Shown: piece by piece, positions 1 to 8,328 of the stretch | Layout of the letters: every line of letters starts with the position of its first letter | Position numbering within the stretch: the stretch's first letter is position 1 | From: an uncultured Spirochaetia bacterium | GTDB taxonomy: Bacteria; Spirochaetota; Spirochaetia; CAKZLE01 | Direction of reading: 5' to 3' | NCBI GenBank assembly: GCA_937125225.1 | Contig: CAKZLE010000002.1 | Coordinates: 33,058-97,057, forward strand | Length of the DNA: 64,000 nt | The notes under the pieces: model-generated | The model's input: only the letters and a program-made list of their open reading frames with translations | Told to the model about the DNA's origin: nothing | Databases searched by the model: none | Translations under genes and position numbers: made by a program

Positions 1-4
1 AGCT

Positions 5-1300
5 ATGACTAAAACAACCACTCTGACTAAGAAGAGACTATTCCACCTCTGGCTTCCATTGGCTCTCATGTGGCTTGTGATGGCCGTAGAACAGCCTGCA
101 ATAACCGCGATCATCTCTCGTTTACCGAATCCTACCATAGAGCTTGCCGCCTTCGGGTATGCCTTTGCTCTCGCCCTTCTTATCGAGGGGCCTATCGTTC
201 AGATGCTCTCTGCAGGTACTGCTATCACTAAAGATATCGTCTCCTATCGGAGATTACTTTTCATATTACATCTACTCGCCCTTCTGATAACTTCTGTTCA
301 TCTGATCTTTTGCATCCCCTCAGTCTATACCTGGTTCTCTCTAGAGATCATGGGTCTCCCGAAAGAGATGATCACCCCCTCTTACAGAAGTTTCGTTGCA
401 ATGATCCCATGGGCCGCAGCGGTTGGGTATAGACGTCTATGGCAGGGGGTCATGATCCGTTATGGAAAGACAAAGGCAGTACCAGTCATCATGTATCTTC
501 GCCTTTTCGTAGCTGCATCCGTCTTGATCACAGGACTGCTGATCAACACTATCCCCGGAGGTCTCCTCGGAGGTATTTCACTCTCAGTAGGGGTCATTGT
601 TGGTATGATCGCAGCAGGAGTGTATGTACGCCCTATCATCAAGGAGATGCCCAAAGAGGATCTTTCCACTCCCTCGATGCCTATCTCAGAGATGGTACGG
701 TTCTATTTCCCTCTGGCATTGACCTCTTTGATCACCCTTGGGGTGAGACCCCTTCTTAATTTTGGAATTGCTAGAGGTCTCTACCCGCTAGCATCACTGG
801 CCATCTGGCCTGTTGCTCTAGCCTATATCTTCATCTATACATCGATCTCCATGTCAATGCAGGAGATCGTCATTGCCGAGCAGAAGAATGAACAGACCCT
901 TTTGGTGATCACTGCGTTCATCAAACGTGTAGGGCTCGTCCTGTTCCTTCTCTATATGGTGATCCTTATCTCGCAGGCCTGGAAACTCTGGTTCATCAAC
1001 CTGTCAGGTCTTCCTGCAGACCTATTAGAGTTCCTTCCTCTCACCTTGACCGTCTTATGCCTCATGCCCATCTTCTACTCATTCATCTCTTTCTTCAGAG
1101 GTCTATTGGTCCTTGCTCATAAGACCCGTACCATCACCATTGGGGTGAGCATCAATGTTTTTCTCATGCTCATCATGATCAATGTGCTCACACAAGGTAT
1201 TGGTCTTCCCGGGGTGTATGCCGCATCGATAGCCTTTGCAAGCTCTTATGGAGTCGAGACCCTATTCCTCATGACCCAGACAAAGACTCTACGAAAATAA
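5..1300 (+). CDS. ANKH/MATE-like polytopic membrane transporter
   Basis: This 431-residue protein is hydrophobic throughout, with roughly 11-12 predicted membrane segments in two halves, and probably acts as an exporter or flippase in the inner membrane. The layout (an early segment rich in L and P, an internal GYRRLWQG stretch near residue 140, and a second half starting at about residue 235 with FYFPLALTSLI) resembles MATE/polysaccharide-flippase folds and especially the progressive ankylosis (ANKH) branch. The substrate cannot be read from the sequence. The N-terminus looks natural (MTKTTTLTKK followed by a membrane segment), but the window begins four bases before the ATG, so the RBS and a possible longer start are out of view. 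The neighbouring TetR unit has its own promoter and may be unrelated. Confidence 0.6.
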   Translation: MTKTTTLTKKRLFHLWLPLALMWLVMAVEQPAITAIISRLPNPTIELAAFGYAFALALLIEGPIVQMLSAGTAITKDIVSYRRLLFILHLLALLITSVHLIFCIPSVYTWFSLEIMGLPKEMITPSYRSFVAMIPWAAAVGYRRLWQGVMIRYGKTKAVPVIMYLRLFVAASVLITGLLINTIPGGLLGGISLSVGVIVGMIAAGVYVRPIIKEMPKEDLSTPSMPISEMVRFYFPLALTSLITLGVRPLLNFGIARGLYPLASLAIWPVALAYIFIYTSISMSMQEIVIAEQKNEQTLLVITAFIKRVGLVLFLLYMVILISQAWKLWFINLSGLPADLLEFLPLTLTVLCLMPIFYSFISFFRGLLVLAHKTRTITIGVSINVFLMLIMINVLTQGIGLPGVYAASIAFASSYGVETLFLMTQTKTLRK

Positions 1301-1321
1301 TGCATCCTCCCTATCCTCAAC

Positions 1322-1350
1322 TTGACATATAGTCTCACGTCCTGTATATT
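1322..1350 (+). promoter_or_regulatory. Sigma70-type promoter of the TetR unit
   Basis: A perfect -35 TTGACA (1322-1327) is followed after 17 bp by TATATT (1345-1350). The -10 box lies inside the left arm of the operator palindrome, so a bound repressor would block RNA polymerase. The next start codon is at 1391. Confidence 0.75.
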
Positions 1351-1380
1351 ACCACTGGTAATTACCAGTGGTAATATACA
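1343..1380. promoter_or_regulatory. Perfect 38-bp palindromic operator
   Basis: All 38 bases form an exact inverted repeat with no spacer (left arm begins TGTATATTACC, centre GGTAATTACC). It overlaps the -10 box and ends immediately before the GGAG ribosome site of the TetR gene. This is the arrangement expected of an autorepressed TetR-family gene. The length would allow two dimers to bind or a nested operator. Confidence 0.85.
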
Positions 1381-1390
1381 GGAGAGCTAC

Positions 1391-1990
1391 ATGAGAAGAC
1401 ACACAGTCAAAGCAAAGAGACAGTTCATTGATATGGTACTTATCATGCTTGAAGAGGGAAAATCACTTCGGGAGATAAATCTACGGCAAATAGCTAAACG
1501 AATCGGATGTGCACATACGAACGCCTATAACTACTTTGAATCCTATGAACAGTTGATCTGGTACTCTCTTGAAGAGGCCCAGCTGAGAATGCTCATAGGG
1601 GGAGGTATCAAGGATCCTAGTCATATTGACTACGACACTCTTCCCAATATCTTCGAATCATATATTGATTTTGTCATTGCCCATCCGGCCTGGTATCGCC
1701 TTATCTGGATGGACAGACTCATAGGACCTCCACCGTTAGAGATCAGAGGATCATTGGTACTACCCGGAGATATCTTGAATCGATGGATGAGAGAACGACA
1801 TCCTGATTCCAACCAAACAGTGAAAAAGACGGGAATCCTACACAGTTTTCTTCATGGTGAACTCTCAAAGTATGTGACTAACCGCAGACTCGAAGAAATT
1901 TCAAGCTACAAAGAACAGCTCCTTGAGGATCTAAGACTCCTAGAGAACCTATTGTTCCTGAAAGAGGCTCATATTACCAATTTGACTTAG
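1391..1990 (+). CDS. TetR/AcrR-family transcriptional repressor
   Basis: This 199-residue regulator has an N-terminal helix-turn-helix at about residues 20-45 (LREINLRQIAKRIGCAHT, then NAYNYFESYEQL). That matches the TetR pattern of a recognition helix followed by YNYF. The C-terminal ligand domain contains an RLIWMDRL stretch typical of TetR C-terminal families. A longer in-frame reading from 1322 would begin inside the promoter and palindrome, so the ATG at 1391, ten bases after GGAG at 1381, is chosen. It is followed after 11 bp by a membrane-protein gene with its own GGAG site, so the two are probably co-transcribed and co-repressed. The ligand is unknown. Confidence 0.85.
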   Translation: MRRHTVKAKRQFIDMVLIMLEEGKSLREINLRQIAKRIGCAHTNAYNYFESYEQLIWYSLEEAQLRMLIGGGIKDPSHIDYDTLPNIFESYIDFVIAHPAWYRLIWMDRLIGPPPLEIRGSLVLPGDILNRWMRERHPDSNQTVKKTGILHSFLHGELSKYVTNRRLEEISSYKEQLLEDLRLLENLLFLKEAHITNLT

Positions 1991-2001
1991 GAGAAGAACC
2001 T

Positions 2002-2859
2002 ATGTTGTATAGAAGATCATTAATAACCCTTGTGATCATTATCACTTTCTTTGCTATCATCGCCACTAGCAGCGGTATATTCTCTCACCAGGGTGAGGGA
2101 GCTAGCTCCTACAAGACTATTCGTTCAGAAGAGATCGAACTCTATGGGATAGGTCCCTATACGCATATGTCTTCAGATGTAGCGATCCAGGGTATCGCAC
2201 AAGATATCATCACTCTCTTTTTAGCCCTTCCAGCCCTACTACTCTCCTTCATCTTTTCCTTAAGAGGTTCGATCAGGGCACAATTGATCTCTACGGGGAC
2301 GCTAGTCTACCTTCTCGTCACCTATCTTTTCTATCTGACCATGGGGACTTACAACTATCTGTTTCTTATCTATTGTGTATTGCTCTTTTCCTGTTTCATG
2401 GCTGTATCACTTTCACTCCTATCCCTTTACCACCAACGATTCCATACAAGATTCGATAACAGGCTTCCCTATCGTTTCTGCGGTTCTTTTCTTGTGGTGA
2501 ATTCTATTATGATCGGTATGCTCTGGTTGAGTATCATCGTACCTCCTCTTATCGATGGAAGTATCTATCCTGATGCACTCGATCATTACACAACCTTGAT
2601 AGTCCAGGGGATGGATCTGGGACTTCTACTACCTTTTGGTATCCTGTGTGGGATACTCCTGATACGAAGAAACCCCAAGGGCTATCTCCTTGCCTCAGTC
2701 TATATGGTATTCCTCACATACTTGATGGCAGCGCTTATCGGTAAACTCATTGCGATGGGGCTCCATGGAGTATCGATCATACCTGCTATCTTTATCATAC
2801 CTGTGATTGAGGCATTCGCTGTGTATTGTTCGGTGAGGATTCTCTGTGCTCTAAAATGA
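2002..2859 (+). CDS. Unknown polytopic membrane protein, TetR partner
   Basis: The family is not recognised. The protein has 285 residues, with a first membrane segment at about 8-25, a short extracytoplasmic loop to about residue 65, then about seven further hydrophobic helices. A GGAG site overlaps the stop of the TetR gene and lies 8-11 bp before this ATG, so the gene reads as second in the operon and is the likely physiological target of the repressor. No transporter signature motif, Walker site or conserved charged cluster was seen. It could be a small export or stress protein. The function is left open. Confidence 0.7.
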   Translation: MLYRRSLITLVIIITFFAIIATSSGIFSHQGEGASSYKTIRSEEIELYGIGPYTHMSSDVAIQGIAQDIITLFLALPALLLSFIFSLRGSIRAQLISTGTLVYLLVTYLFYLTMGTYNYLFLIYCVLLFSCFMAVSLSLLSLYHQRFHTRFDNRLPYRFCGSFLVVNSIMIGMLWLSIIVPPLIDGSIYPDALDHYTTLIVQGMDLGLLLPFGILCGILLIRRNPKGYLLASVYMVFLTYLMAALIGKLIAMGLHGVSIIPAIFIIPVIEAFAVYCSVRILCALK

Positions 2860-2961
2860 TCAGGAATTGATCCTTAGGAGAGGATCTTCAGAATCTAAAT
2901 AATATCGTCACCTGTCTTTTTAGAGAGGAGTGGCAAGAGTTCTCTCTACAGGTTCTCATCA

Positions 2962-4056
2962 TCATGAACTCCTGAGGTCTCTCTTCATCTCATATAATCC
3001 TATATCAGCACGATTGATCAAATGTAGCAGTGTATCCTTGATTCGGTATTCAGCTATACCATAGGAGAAACTCATCTTCTTGAAGGGAAACAGCTCAGAG
3101 TCCTTCGAAATAGCTGAGAAATCATCGACTGAGAAAAGACCAGGATATTCCTTCTGGTATCTCACTAATAAAGATTCTACGGTCACCTTCTGGTATCTAT
3201 CGAGGAGTTTCTTCATGACTATCTGAGCTTTAGCGAAGGTTGCTTGAGGGAACATCAGAAGAAACTCGTCCCCACCCCAGCGTCCTGCAAAATCGGTCTC
3301 GCGAAGGGCCCCATTGAGCATACTCCCGAACTCCTTGAGGACGAAATCACCGAAAAGATGTCCATACCAGTCGTTGAGAAGCTTGAATCTATCTAGATCC
3401 ATCATCACGATACTGAAGATACTGCCATAACGTGAAGCACGCCTTAATTCGGTATTCACATCTTCCTCTATCTTGATACGTGATCTGAGACCTGTCAGGT
3501 CATCGGTACTGATCACCTGCTCTAACTCCTTATAGGCCTCATTCACATCTTTGATTCGATGATGAACTACATCTTCCATGATCTGAGATAAGCTCTTGTC
3601 AGAACTCTCTAAGCCCGTTTCAGCGAATACTGCTGAGGCTGTTGGATAGGAGAGATGCATATGCTCGAATAAGAATTCACCCTCTTTAGAAGTGCTGATC
3701 ACAAATGATACCCTAAGGTCCTTCAAAGGAACCGTTTTTGTATCAAGATCGATTGAGATGTCGAGAACGGCAATATAGAGAAAGATATCTGAGGAGAGTG
3801 CCTTTACCCTGCTTTGTCGGATTTGGTAATCAATGGGCGCAGGAATGGTATCTAGCTCTTGCTTGAGGTTTTTGAGACTCTGATCGAAGGAAAAGGCCAC
3901 CGTATACTTGAGAGGGCCGAAACCGGTGAGGTTCTTACTTACCGTGGGAAGAATGGTCGCTATATCTCGCTCGATAAAGAACCTCTTGAAGAACTCCTTG
4001 ATGAAATGATCACAGAGTTCATGTGTTGATTCTTCTACCTGTTGTATCAATGTCAT
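2962..4056 (-). CDS. Diguanylate cyclase with N-terminal NTF2/SnoaL-like domain
   Basis: This cytoplasmic c-di-GMP synthase has 364 residues and no membrane segment. The C-terminal half (about 180-360) is a GGDEF domain with an intact GGDEF active loop at 261-265 and an inhibitory I-site RETD at 252-255, exactly five residues upstream. It should therefore be catalytically competent and product-inhibited. Residues about 10-145 look like an NTF2/SnoaL-type fold (HMHLSYPTA near 132-140), a domain sometimes fused to GGDEF in other bacteria; this assignment is inferred from pattern only. A TAGGA ribosome site precedes the ATG. The gene stands alone, convergent with the TetR unit, so its input and target processes are unknown. 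Confidence 0.85.
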   Translation of the reverse strand: MTLIQQVEESTHELCDHFIKEFFKRFFIERDIATILPTVSKNLTGFGPLKYTVAFSFDQSLKNLKQELDTIPAPIDYQIRQSRVKALSSDIFLYIAVLDISIDLDTKTVPLKDLRVSFVISTSKEGEFLFEHMHLSYPTASAVFAETGLESSDKSLSQIMEDVVHHRIKDVNEAYKELEQVISTDDLTGLRSRIKIEEDVNTELRRASRYGSIFSIVMMDLDRFKLLNDWYGHLFGDFVLKEFGSMLNGALRETDFAGRWGGDEFLLMFPQATFAKAQIVMKKLLDRYQKVTVESLLVRYQKEYPGLFSVDDFSAISKDSELFPFKKMSFSYGIAEYRIKDTLLHLINRADIGLYEMKRDLRSS

Positions 4057-4291
4057 AGTCCTACCCTAGTCAACCCCAATTTATTCTGATAATCATTGGA
4101 ACGTAAGTATAACAGTCAAATATTGAATACTGACTATCAACGTTCTATTAATTGTAGCATACAATCAAACTATAACAAAAAAAAATTCATCTTTATTGTC
4201 TACACACAAAGAAATAACGGTTATAAAGAAAATTATTATCTTTATGATAAAGAGTTACAAGTGAGGATCTGATCAATGACTAAAGGAGATC

Positions 4292-5053
4292 CTATTGGGT
4301 ATGATCTTTGTTGATCATCACCGCAAGGTACCCCGCGCCGAACCCATTATCAATATTGACTACAGAGATTCCTGAGGCACAACTATTGAGCATAGCAAGA
4401 AGTGCTGATACTCCCTTGAAGTTCGCCCCATACCCGACACTTGTCGGTACTGCGATCACAGGAACATCAACGAGACCGCCCACAACGCTTGCAAGAGCCC
4501 CTTCCATACCGGCTACCGCTATCACGACCTCTGCAGAGCGTATCTCTTCCAATCTATTGAGGAGTCTGTGAATCCCAGCTACCCCCACATCGTTGAAGCG
4601 CTTGACTTCATGCCCGTAGAATTCGATAGTCTTTGCAGCCTCTTCAGCAACGGTATGATCCGAGGTCCCTGCACTCACTACAGCGATAGCACCCCGTCCC
4701 TGTCGTTCAATCTTCTGATGAGTGATCGTCAGGATCTGAGAATCTTTTGCATAGACTGCATGAGGAAATTGATCCTTAATCTCTTCGTAGACCTCCTCTT
4801 TGAGGCGTGTCCCAAGAACATTGATCCTATTAGTGTCGAAATGAGAGAGGATATCCCGTATCTGTTGTGTATTCTTACCCGCACAATAGACGACCTCTCC
4901 CTGCCCGGTTCTCCGTTCCCTGTCCATATCGAGGACAGAATGGCCAAGATCGGTAAAATAGAGAGATTGAACCTCTGCTGCTGCACAGCTGACATCGATC
5001 TCTCCTGATCTTACCTGTGTCAAAAGTTCTTCTAATCTATTCATCATCTCCAC
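4292..5053 (-). CDS. larB: LarB, nicotinate-adenine dinucleotide carboxylase/hydrolase
   Basis: LarB catalyses the first step of nickel-pincer nucleotide synthesis: carboxylation of the pyridinium ring of nicotinic acid adenine dinucleotide and release of AMP. The 253 residues match the family length. The C-terminal PurE-like part carries AVVSAGTSDHTVAEEA at about 124-139 and the glycine-rich GVAGIHRL and VAVPTSVGYGANF segments. It is the last gene of the seven-gene operon, and its start lies 17 bp inside larE. Downstream, a weak hairpin with AGGATC/GATCCT arms near 4263-4292 may end transcription. Within the pathway it supplies LarE with the dicarboxylated mononucleotide. Confidence 0.92.
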   Translation of the reverse strand: MEMMNRLEELLTQVRSGEIDVSCAAAEVQSLYFTDLGHSVLDMDRERRTGQGEVVYCAGKNTQQIRDILSHFDTNRINVLGTRLKEEVYEEIKDQFPHAVYAKDSQILTITHQKIERQGRGAIAVVSAGTSDHTVAEEAAKTIEFYGHEVKRFNDVGVAGIHRLLNRLEEIRSAEVVIAVAGMEGALASVVGGLVDVPVIAVPTSVGYGANFKGVSALLAMLNSCASGISVVNIDNGFGAGYLAVMINKDHTQ

Positions 5054-5864
5054 CCCTTTTATCGATCGAATTCATATTACCCATGCTATACCCACCCAGA
5101 TCACATGTGACAAAACGATATCCGAACCCCTTCAAGGCCCTATCGGTCTGTCCCATCGTATCACTAGAGAGAAATCTAACCATATCCCCGGCGGCAAGCT
5201 CGATCCTTGCGAGCTCTCCATGAGTCCGTACTCTGACGGCAGGAAACCCGAGTTCATGGAGAAACACCTCTGCAGACTCGATTCTTCTCAAGGCTTCAGG
5301 AGTCACCCTCGTATCATGAGGGATCCTCGTCAGAAGACAGGAATAGGCTGGTTTGTCGGCAAAGGGAAGCTCCCACTCTGCACTAATCTCCCTGATCTCA
5401 CTTTTCGTGAAACCAAGTTCAAGGAGAGGACTCTTCACCTTCAACTCTCTCAAGGCCCGCATCCCAGGACGGTGATCACCAGTATCATCTGCATTCGTAC
5501 CATCCATAAGGATCTCTGCACCCCAACTCTCAGCCTCTTTCTTGATCAGGTTGAAGAGTTCTCTTTTACAGAGATAACATCGATCTTCAGGATTATCGAG
5601 GATTGATTCAGGGATTGGGTATGAGAGGATATGATGTTCTACCTCTTTGATCGTTGATACATAGGCTGAAGCCTCGGCTATCTCCCAATCCGGGACATAG
5701 GGAGGATCTACTGATACTGCGAGTATCGGGGAGAGCCCCGCCCTCACAAGCGCTGTAAGTAAAAAAGAGCTGTCAACACCCCCAGAATAGGCAATAGCAC
5801 ATCTGTCGTAGGAGGATGCCCAGAGCTTGAGTCTATCGAGTTTATCTAGGAGTTCAGCTCTCAT
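5037..5864 (-). CDS. larE: LarE, pyridinium-3,5-bisthiocarboxylate synthase, three-cysteine type
   Basis: LarE adenylates and thiolates the carboxylates made by LarB. The PP-loop SGGVDSS is at residues 27-33. C176, in the context PAYSCLLTR, occupies the position of the sacrificial cysteine of Lactobacillus plantarum LarE. In addition C96 and C99 form a CYLC pair. The family has a second class in which three such cysteines hold a [4Fe-4S] cluster, allowing sulfur transfer without destroying the enzyme's own cysteine. This protein has the residues of that class. It overlaps larC by one base (TAATG-like coupling) and larB by 17 bp. Confidence 0.92.
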   Translation of the reverse strand: MRAELLDKLDRLKLWASSYDRCAIAYSGGVDSSFLLTALVRAGLSPILAVSVDPPYVPDWEIAEASAYVSTIKEVEHHILSYPIPESILDNPEDRCYLCKRELFNLIKKEAESWGAEILMDGTNADDTGDHRPGMRALRELKVKSPLLELGFTKSEIREISAEWELPFADKPAYSCLLTRIPHDTRVTPEALRRIESAEVFLHELGFPAVRVRTHGELARIELAAGDMVRFLSSDTMGQTDRALKGFGYRFVTCDLGGYSMGNMNSIDKRGGDDE

Positions 5865-7198
5865 CAGGAGAGCTCCTCATAGAGTTTTTTTAAGGAGATC
5901 CCTGTCTCTAATGCGATCCTTCTCATATCATCAGCCTCAGGTTTCGATGAAACGACCTCACCTTCATAGGTACTACTCTTCACTCTCACCTCACCATAGG
6001 AGGTCTGCTTTACCGATATTGTTCTCTCTAACATAGTCTGTTCTACCGGATATTCTCTCACTCCTGCCGTAGAAGTCTCAGTGAATAGTATCTTATAGAT
6101 CTTTTCTTTATTGGCAGTAGTACTCATGACAGACAGGAGATTCCCAGGTCTTCCTTTCTTCATGATGACTGGGGTGATATAGACCTCTTTAGCTCCGGCT
6201 GACCACAGTCTATCAGTGACATAGCTGTAGAGTTCCGGGCTCATATCATCGATATTCGTCTCGATCATGACCACACTCTCTCTAGAATTCTCTTCGATCT
6301 CTCCAAGATAGACTCTCAACACATTGGGAATCTCTGTATCTCGTGTACCTATCCCATACCCGACGGTATCAAAGGTAAATCCGGTAGTGCTCACGAACTC
6401 ATCTACGACAGATGCGAGAATGGCAGCACCTGTTGGAGTCGTCATCTCCTTCATCACGGCTCCAGACTTCGTTGGTATACCTTTGAGTATCTCGACTGTA
6501 GCAGGCGCCGGCACAGGGATCTTACCATGGGCACACTGTACGAAGCCTCCACCAAGCTCAGGAGAAGTCGATATGATCCTATCAGGTTTGAGATAATCGA
6601 TTGCTACAGCTGCAGCTATGATATCTACGATAGAATCAACAGCACCGACTTCGTGAAAATGAACCTCATCGACCGGTTTGTTGTGAACCTTAGCCTCTGC
6701 CTCAGCGACAAAGAGGAACATCTTCAAAGAGAGTTCCTTCACATGGTCATTGAGATGACTTGATTCTATGATATCCCTGATTACCGCAAAGTTACGATGT
6801 TCATGATCACCATGAGAATGCTCGGTATGGTGATGATGACCATGGTCATGCCCTTCGTGTTCATGATGTTCATGATGTTCATGATGTTCATGATGTTCAT
6901 GATGCTCATGGTTATGTTCATGGTTATGTTCATGGTTATGTTCATGGTTGTGTTCATGAGTATGCTCTTCATGTTCATGGTGTTGGTGATCATGGTGCTC
7001 GGAATCAAGATGAACATGGGCTTGAGTCCCGGTTATCCCCTTTCTCATAGCGGTAGTGCACTCTAAACTCCAACCTGCCACATGAAGAGAGGAAAGAGCC
7101 TTTCTGATATGATCTTCAGGTACCCCAAGATCCACCATCGCTCCAATATGCATATCTCCACTTATCCCGGCAAAGGGATCATACATCAATACTTTCAT
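5864..7198 (-). CDS. larC: LarC, nickel insertion protein with long His-rich tract
   Basis: LarC inserts nickel into the bisthiocarboxylate mononucleotide in a CTP-dependent reaction, giving the finished cofactor. The start MKVLMYDPFAGISGDM is characteristic of the family. Residues 61-134 form a tract with about 39 histidines, made of EHNH and EHH repeats, probably a nickel store or chaperone. The remainder carries HFHEVGAVDSIVD and ETNIDDMSPE, both family hallmarks. In some lactobacilli LarC is made as two reading frames joined by frameshifting; here it is a single open frame of 444 residues. It overlaps its neighbours by 4 and 1 bases. Confidence 0.93.
   Translation of the reverse strand: MKVLMYDPFAGISGDMHIGAMVDLGVPEDHIRKALSSLHVAGWSLECTTAMRKGITGTQAHVHLDSEHHDHQHHEHEEHTHEHNHEHNHEHNHEHNHEHHEHHEHHEHHEHHEHEGHDHGHHHHTEHSHGDHEHRNFAVIRDIIESSHLNDHVKELSLKMFLFVAEAEAKVHNKPVDEVHFHEVGAVDSIVDIIAAAVAIDYLKPDRIISTSPELGGGFVQCAHGKIPVPAPATVEILKGIPTKSGAVMKEMTTPTGAAILASVVDEFVSTTGFTFDTVGYGIGTRDTEIPNVLRVYLGEIEENSRESVVMIETNIDDMSPELYSYVTDRLWSAGAKEVYITPVIMKKGRPGNLLSVMSTTANKEKIYKILFTETSTAGVREYPVEQTMLERTISVKQTSYGEVRVKSSTYEGEVVSSKPEADDMRRIALETGISLKKLYEELS
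6860..6956. repeat. In-frame 9-bp and 12-bp microsatellites inside larC
   Basis: On the plus strand, five near-perfect copies of a 9-mer (CATGATGTT) run from about 6860 to 6906. Four copies of a 12-mer (CATGGTTATGTT) follow to about 6956. They encode the EHH and EHNH repeats of LarC. Because both units are multiples of three, slippage would change the number of histidines without breaking the frame. Confidence 0.85.
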
Positions 7199-8328
7199 CC
7201 TATTATCTCCTTATGGATCCCAGATCCATCTAATATATCATAATCATCATTCATACAACCTCTACAGGCTGTAGGGTCTTTCTTACTCATTTTCCCTCCC
7301 ATCACACTCTCTCCACAGATACGACAGATCTGTGAAGGTCGTATCGGTGCATAGGCAGGAATAGCTATATCTACCTCTTCACAGGTGAAGATACTTGAAG
7401 GTTCTATCTCTAGGAGGGCGAAACCAGCCTCCCTGGCTACTGCTCTATATTGAGCTTTCAGCCCTTCATCCCGATTCTGTCCCACGATAACCTTCTCGAA
7501 GAGAGGATTGAATTCAGGTGCAACCTCTGCGAGGATACCCTTCACTTCCGGCTTGAGGAGAAGTCTTACCCCCTTCCCATCTCTTTTCGTGAAGGTAACA
7601 GCACTCTTCCCATACTCTTTGAGGATCAGCCCATTATTCCCGAGAGTGGCCCCACTCACATACTGGATACCATCAGCGAAACAACTGTTGATCTCAATGA
7701 TCGCCAGGAGTTCTTCCAATCCACCATCCCGATGAAAGACATCAAGAGTCTGACCAGATCGTTGTGCAAGTCTTTCCAGACCGAATACGGAAGCTATGAC
7801 CCCATAGGCCAAACCTGGACAGAAATGGCCATGGAGAGCACCACTGTCTAGAAGGAGTCTCTTCTTATCATTGCTTTTGAGGGCCTGAAGGATCGAGGCT
7901 CGCGGATTATCCTTGAAGAACTCATCTTGATAGTCAGCATCGACGATCTGGTCCTGGGCTGCGATCCAAGGCTTGATATCGATCAAGGGAGTCCCATCAA
8001 GGGCATCTAGACCTGTGACCGTCAATCGATTACCTTCGATCTTGAGTAACTTCACCGTAGTAGTACCGATCGTACTCGGTCTATTGGGAGTCCTGCAGGC
8101 AAACACACCTCGCTCCCCACGATAGTACCACTCATTGATCAGTGAGTAAGAATTGCTCTTATGGAAGTGAAAGAGTACCTGCAGATACATTCGTTCCTCT
8201 ATCCCGAGCAGTCCCTCTACGAACTGCTCATCAAGAATGAGGATACTTTCCTCACGTTTCATCTCGAAGGGGTCAGCCTTCTCGGTATATTTACTCTTTA
8301 TCGTTCCGATAGTGGGTATGCTTATCAT
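7195..8328 (-). CDS. TsaA (TrmO-like)-FmdE fusion with zinc ribbon
   Basis: This 377-residue protein has three parts. Residues 1-122 match the TsaA/TrmO beta-barrel: IPTIGTIKS at the start, GVFACRTPNRPSTIG at 74-88 and the GLDALDGTPLIDIKPW ending. Residues about 150-315 match the FmdE family, with the HGHFCPGL metal/cysteine motif at 166-173. A four-cysteine ribbon (C335, C338, C355, C358) closes the protein, as in many FmdE proteins. FmdE-like proteins lie next to metal transport or metalloenzyme genes, and TrmO normally methylates tRNA. The role of the fusion is unknown; its place between a metal transporter and larC suggests nickel handling or sensing. It overlaps both neighbours by four bases. 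Confidence 0.8.
   Translation of the reverse strand: MISIPTIGTIKSKYTEKADPFEMKREESILILDEQFVEGLLGIEERMYLQVLFHFHKSNSYSLINEWYYRGERGVFACRTPNRPSTIGTTTVKLLKIEGNRLTVTGLDALDGTPLIDIKPWIAAQDQIVDADYQDEFFKDNPRASILQALKSNDKKRLLLDSGALHGHFCPGLAYGVIASVFGLERLAQRSGQTLDVFHRDGGLEELLAIIEINSCFADGIQYVSGATLGNNGLILKEYGKSAVTFTKRDGKGVRLLLKPEVKGILAEVAPEFNPLFEKVIVGQNRDEGLKAQYRAVAREAGFALLEIEPSSIFTCEEVDIAIPAYAPIRPSQICRICGESVMGGKMSKKDPTACRGCMNDDYDILDGSGIHKEIIG

Noticed and set aside
1343..1380. 38-bp palindrome as a terminator or attachment site
   Set aside because: It overlaps a -10 box, lacks a T-run and is directly upstream of a TetR gene, so an operator fits better.
6860..6956. CRISPR-like short regular repeats
   Set aside because: Units are 9 or 12 bp with no spacers and encode histidine repeats.
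6797..7066. Long open frames opposite and shifted to the LarC His tract (Met/Phe-rich or Ile/Met-rich)
   Set aside because: They are pure shadows of the 9- and 12-bp repeats; composition is low-complexity, there is no RBS, and larC is clearly the real gene.
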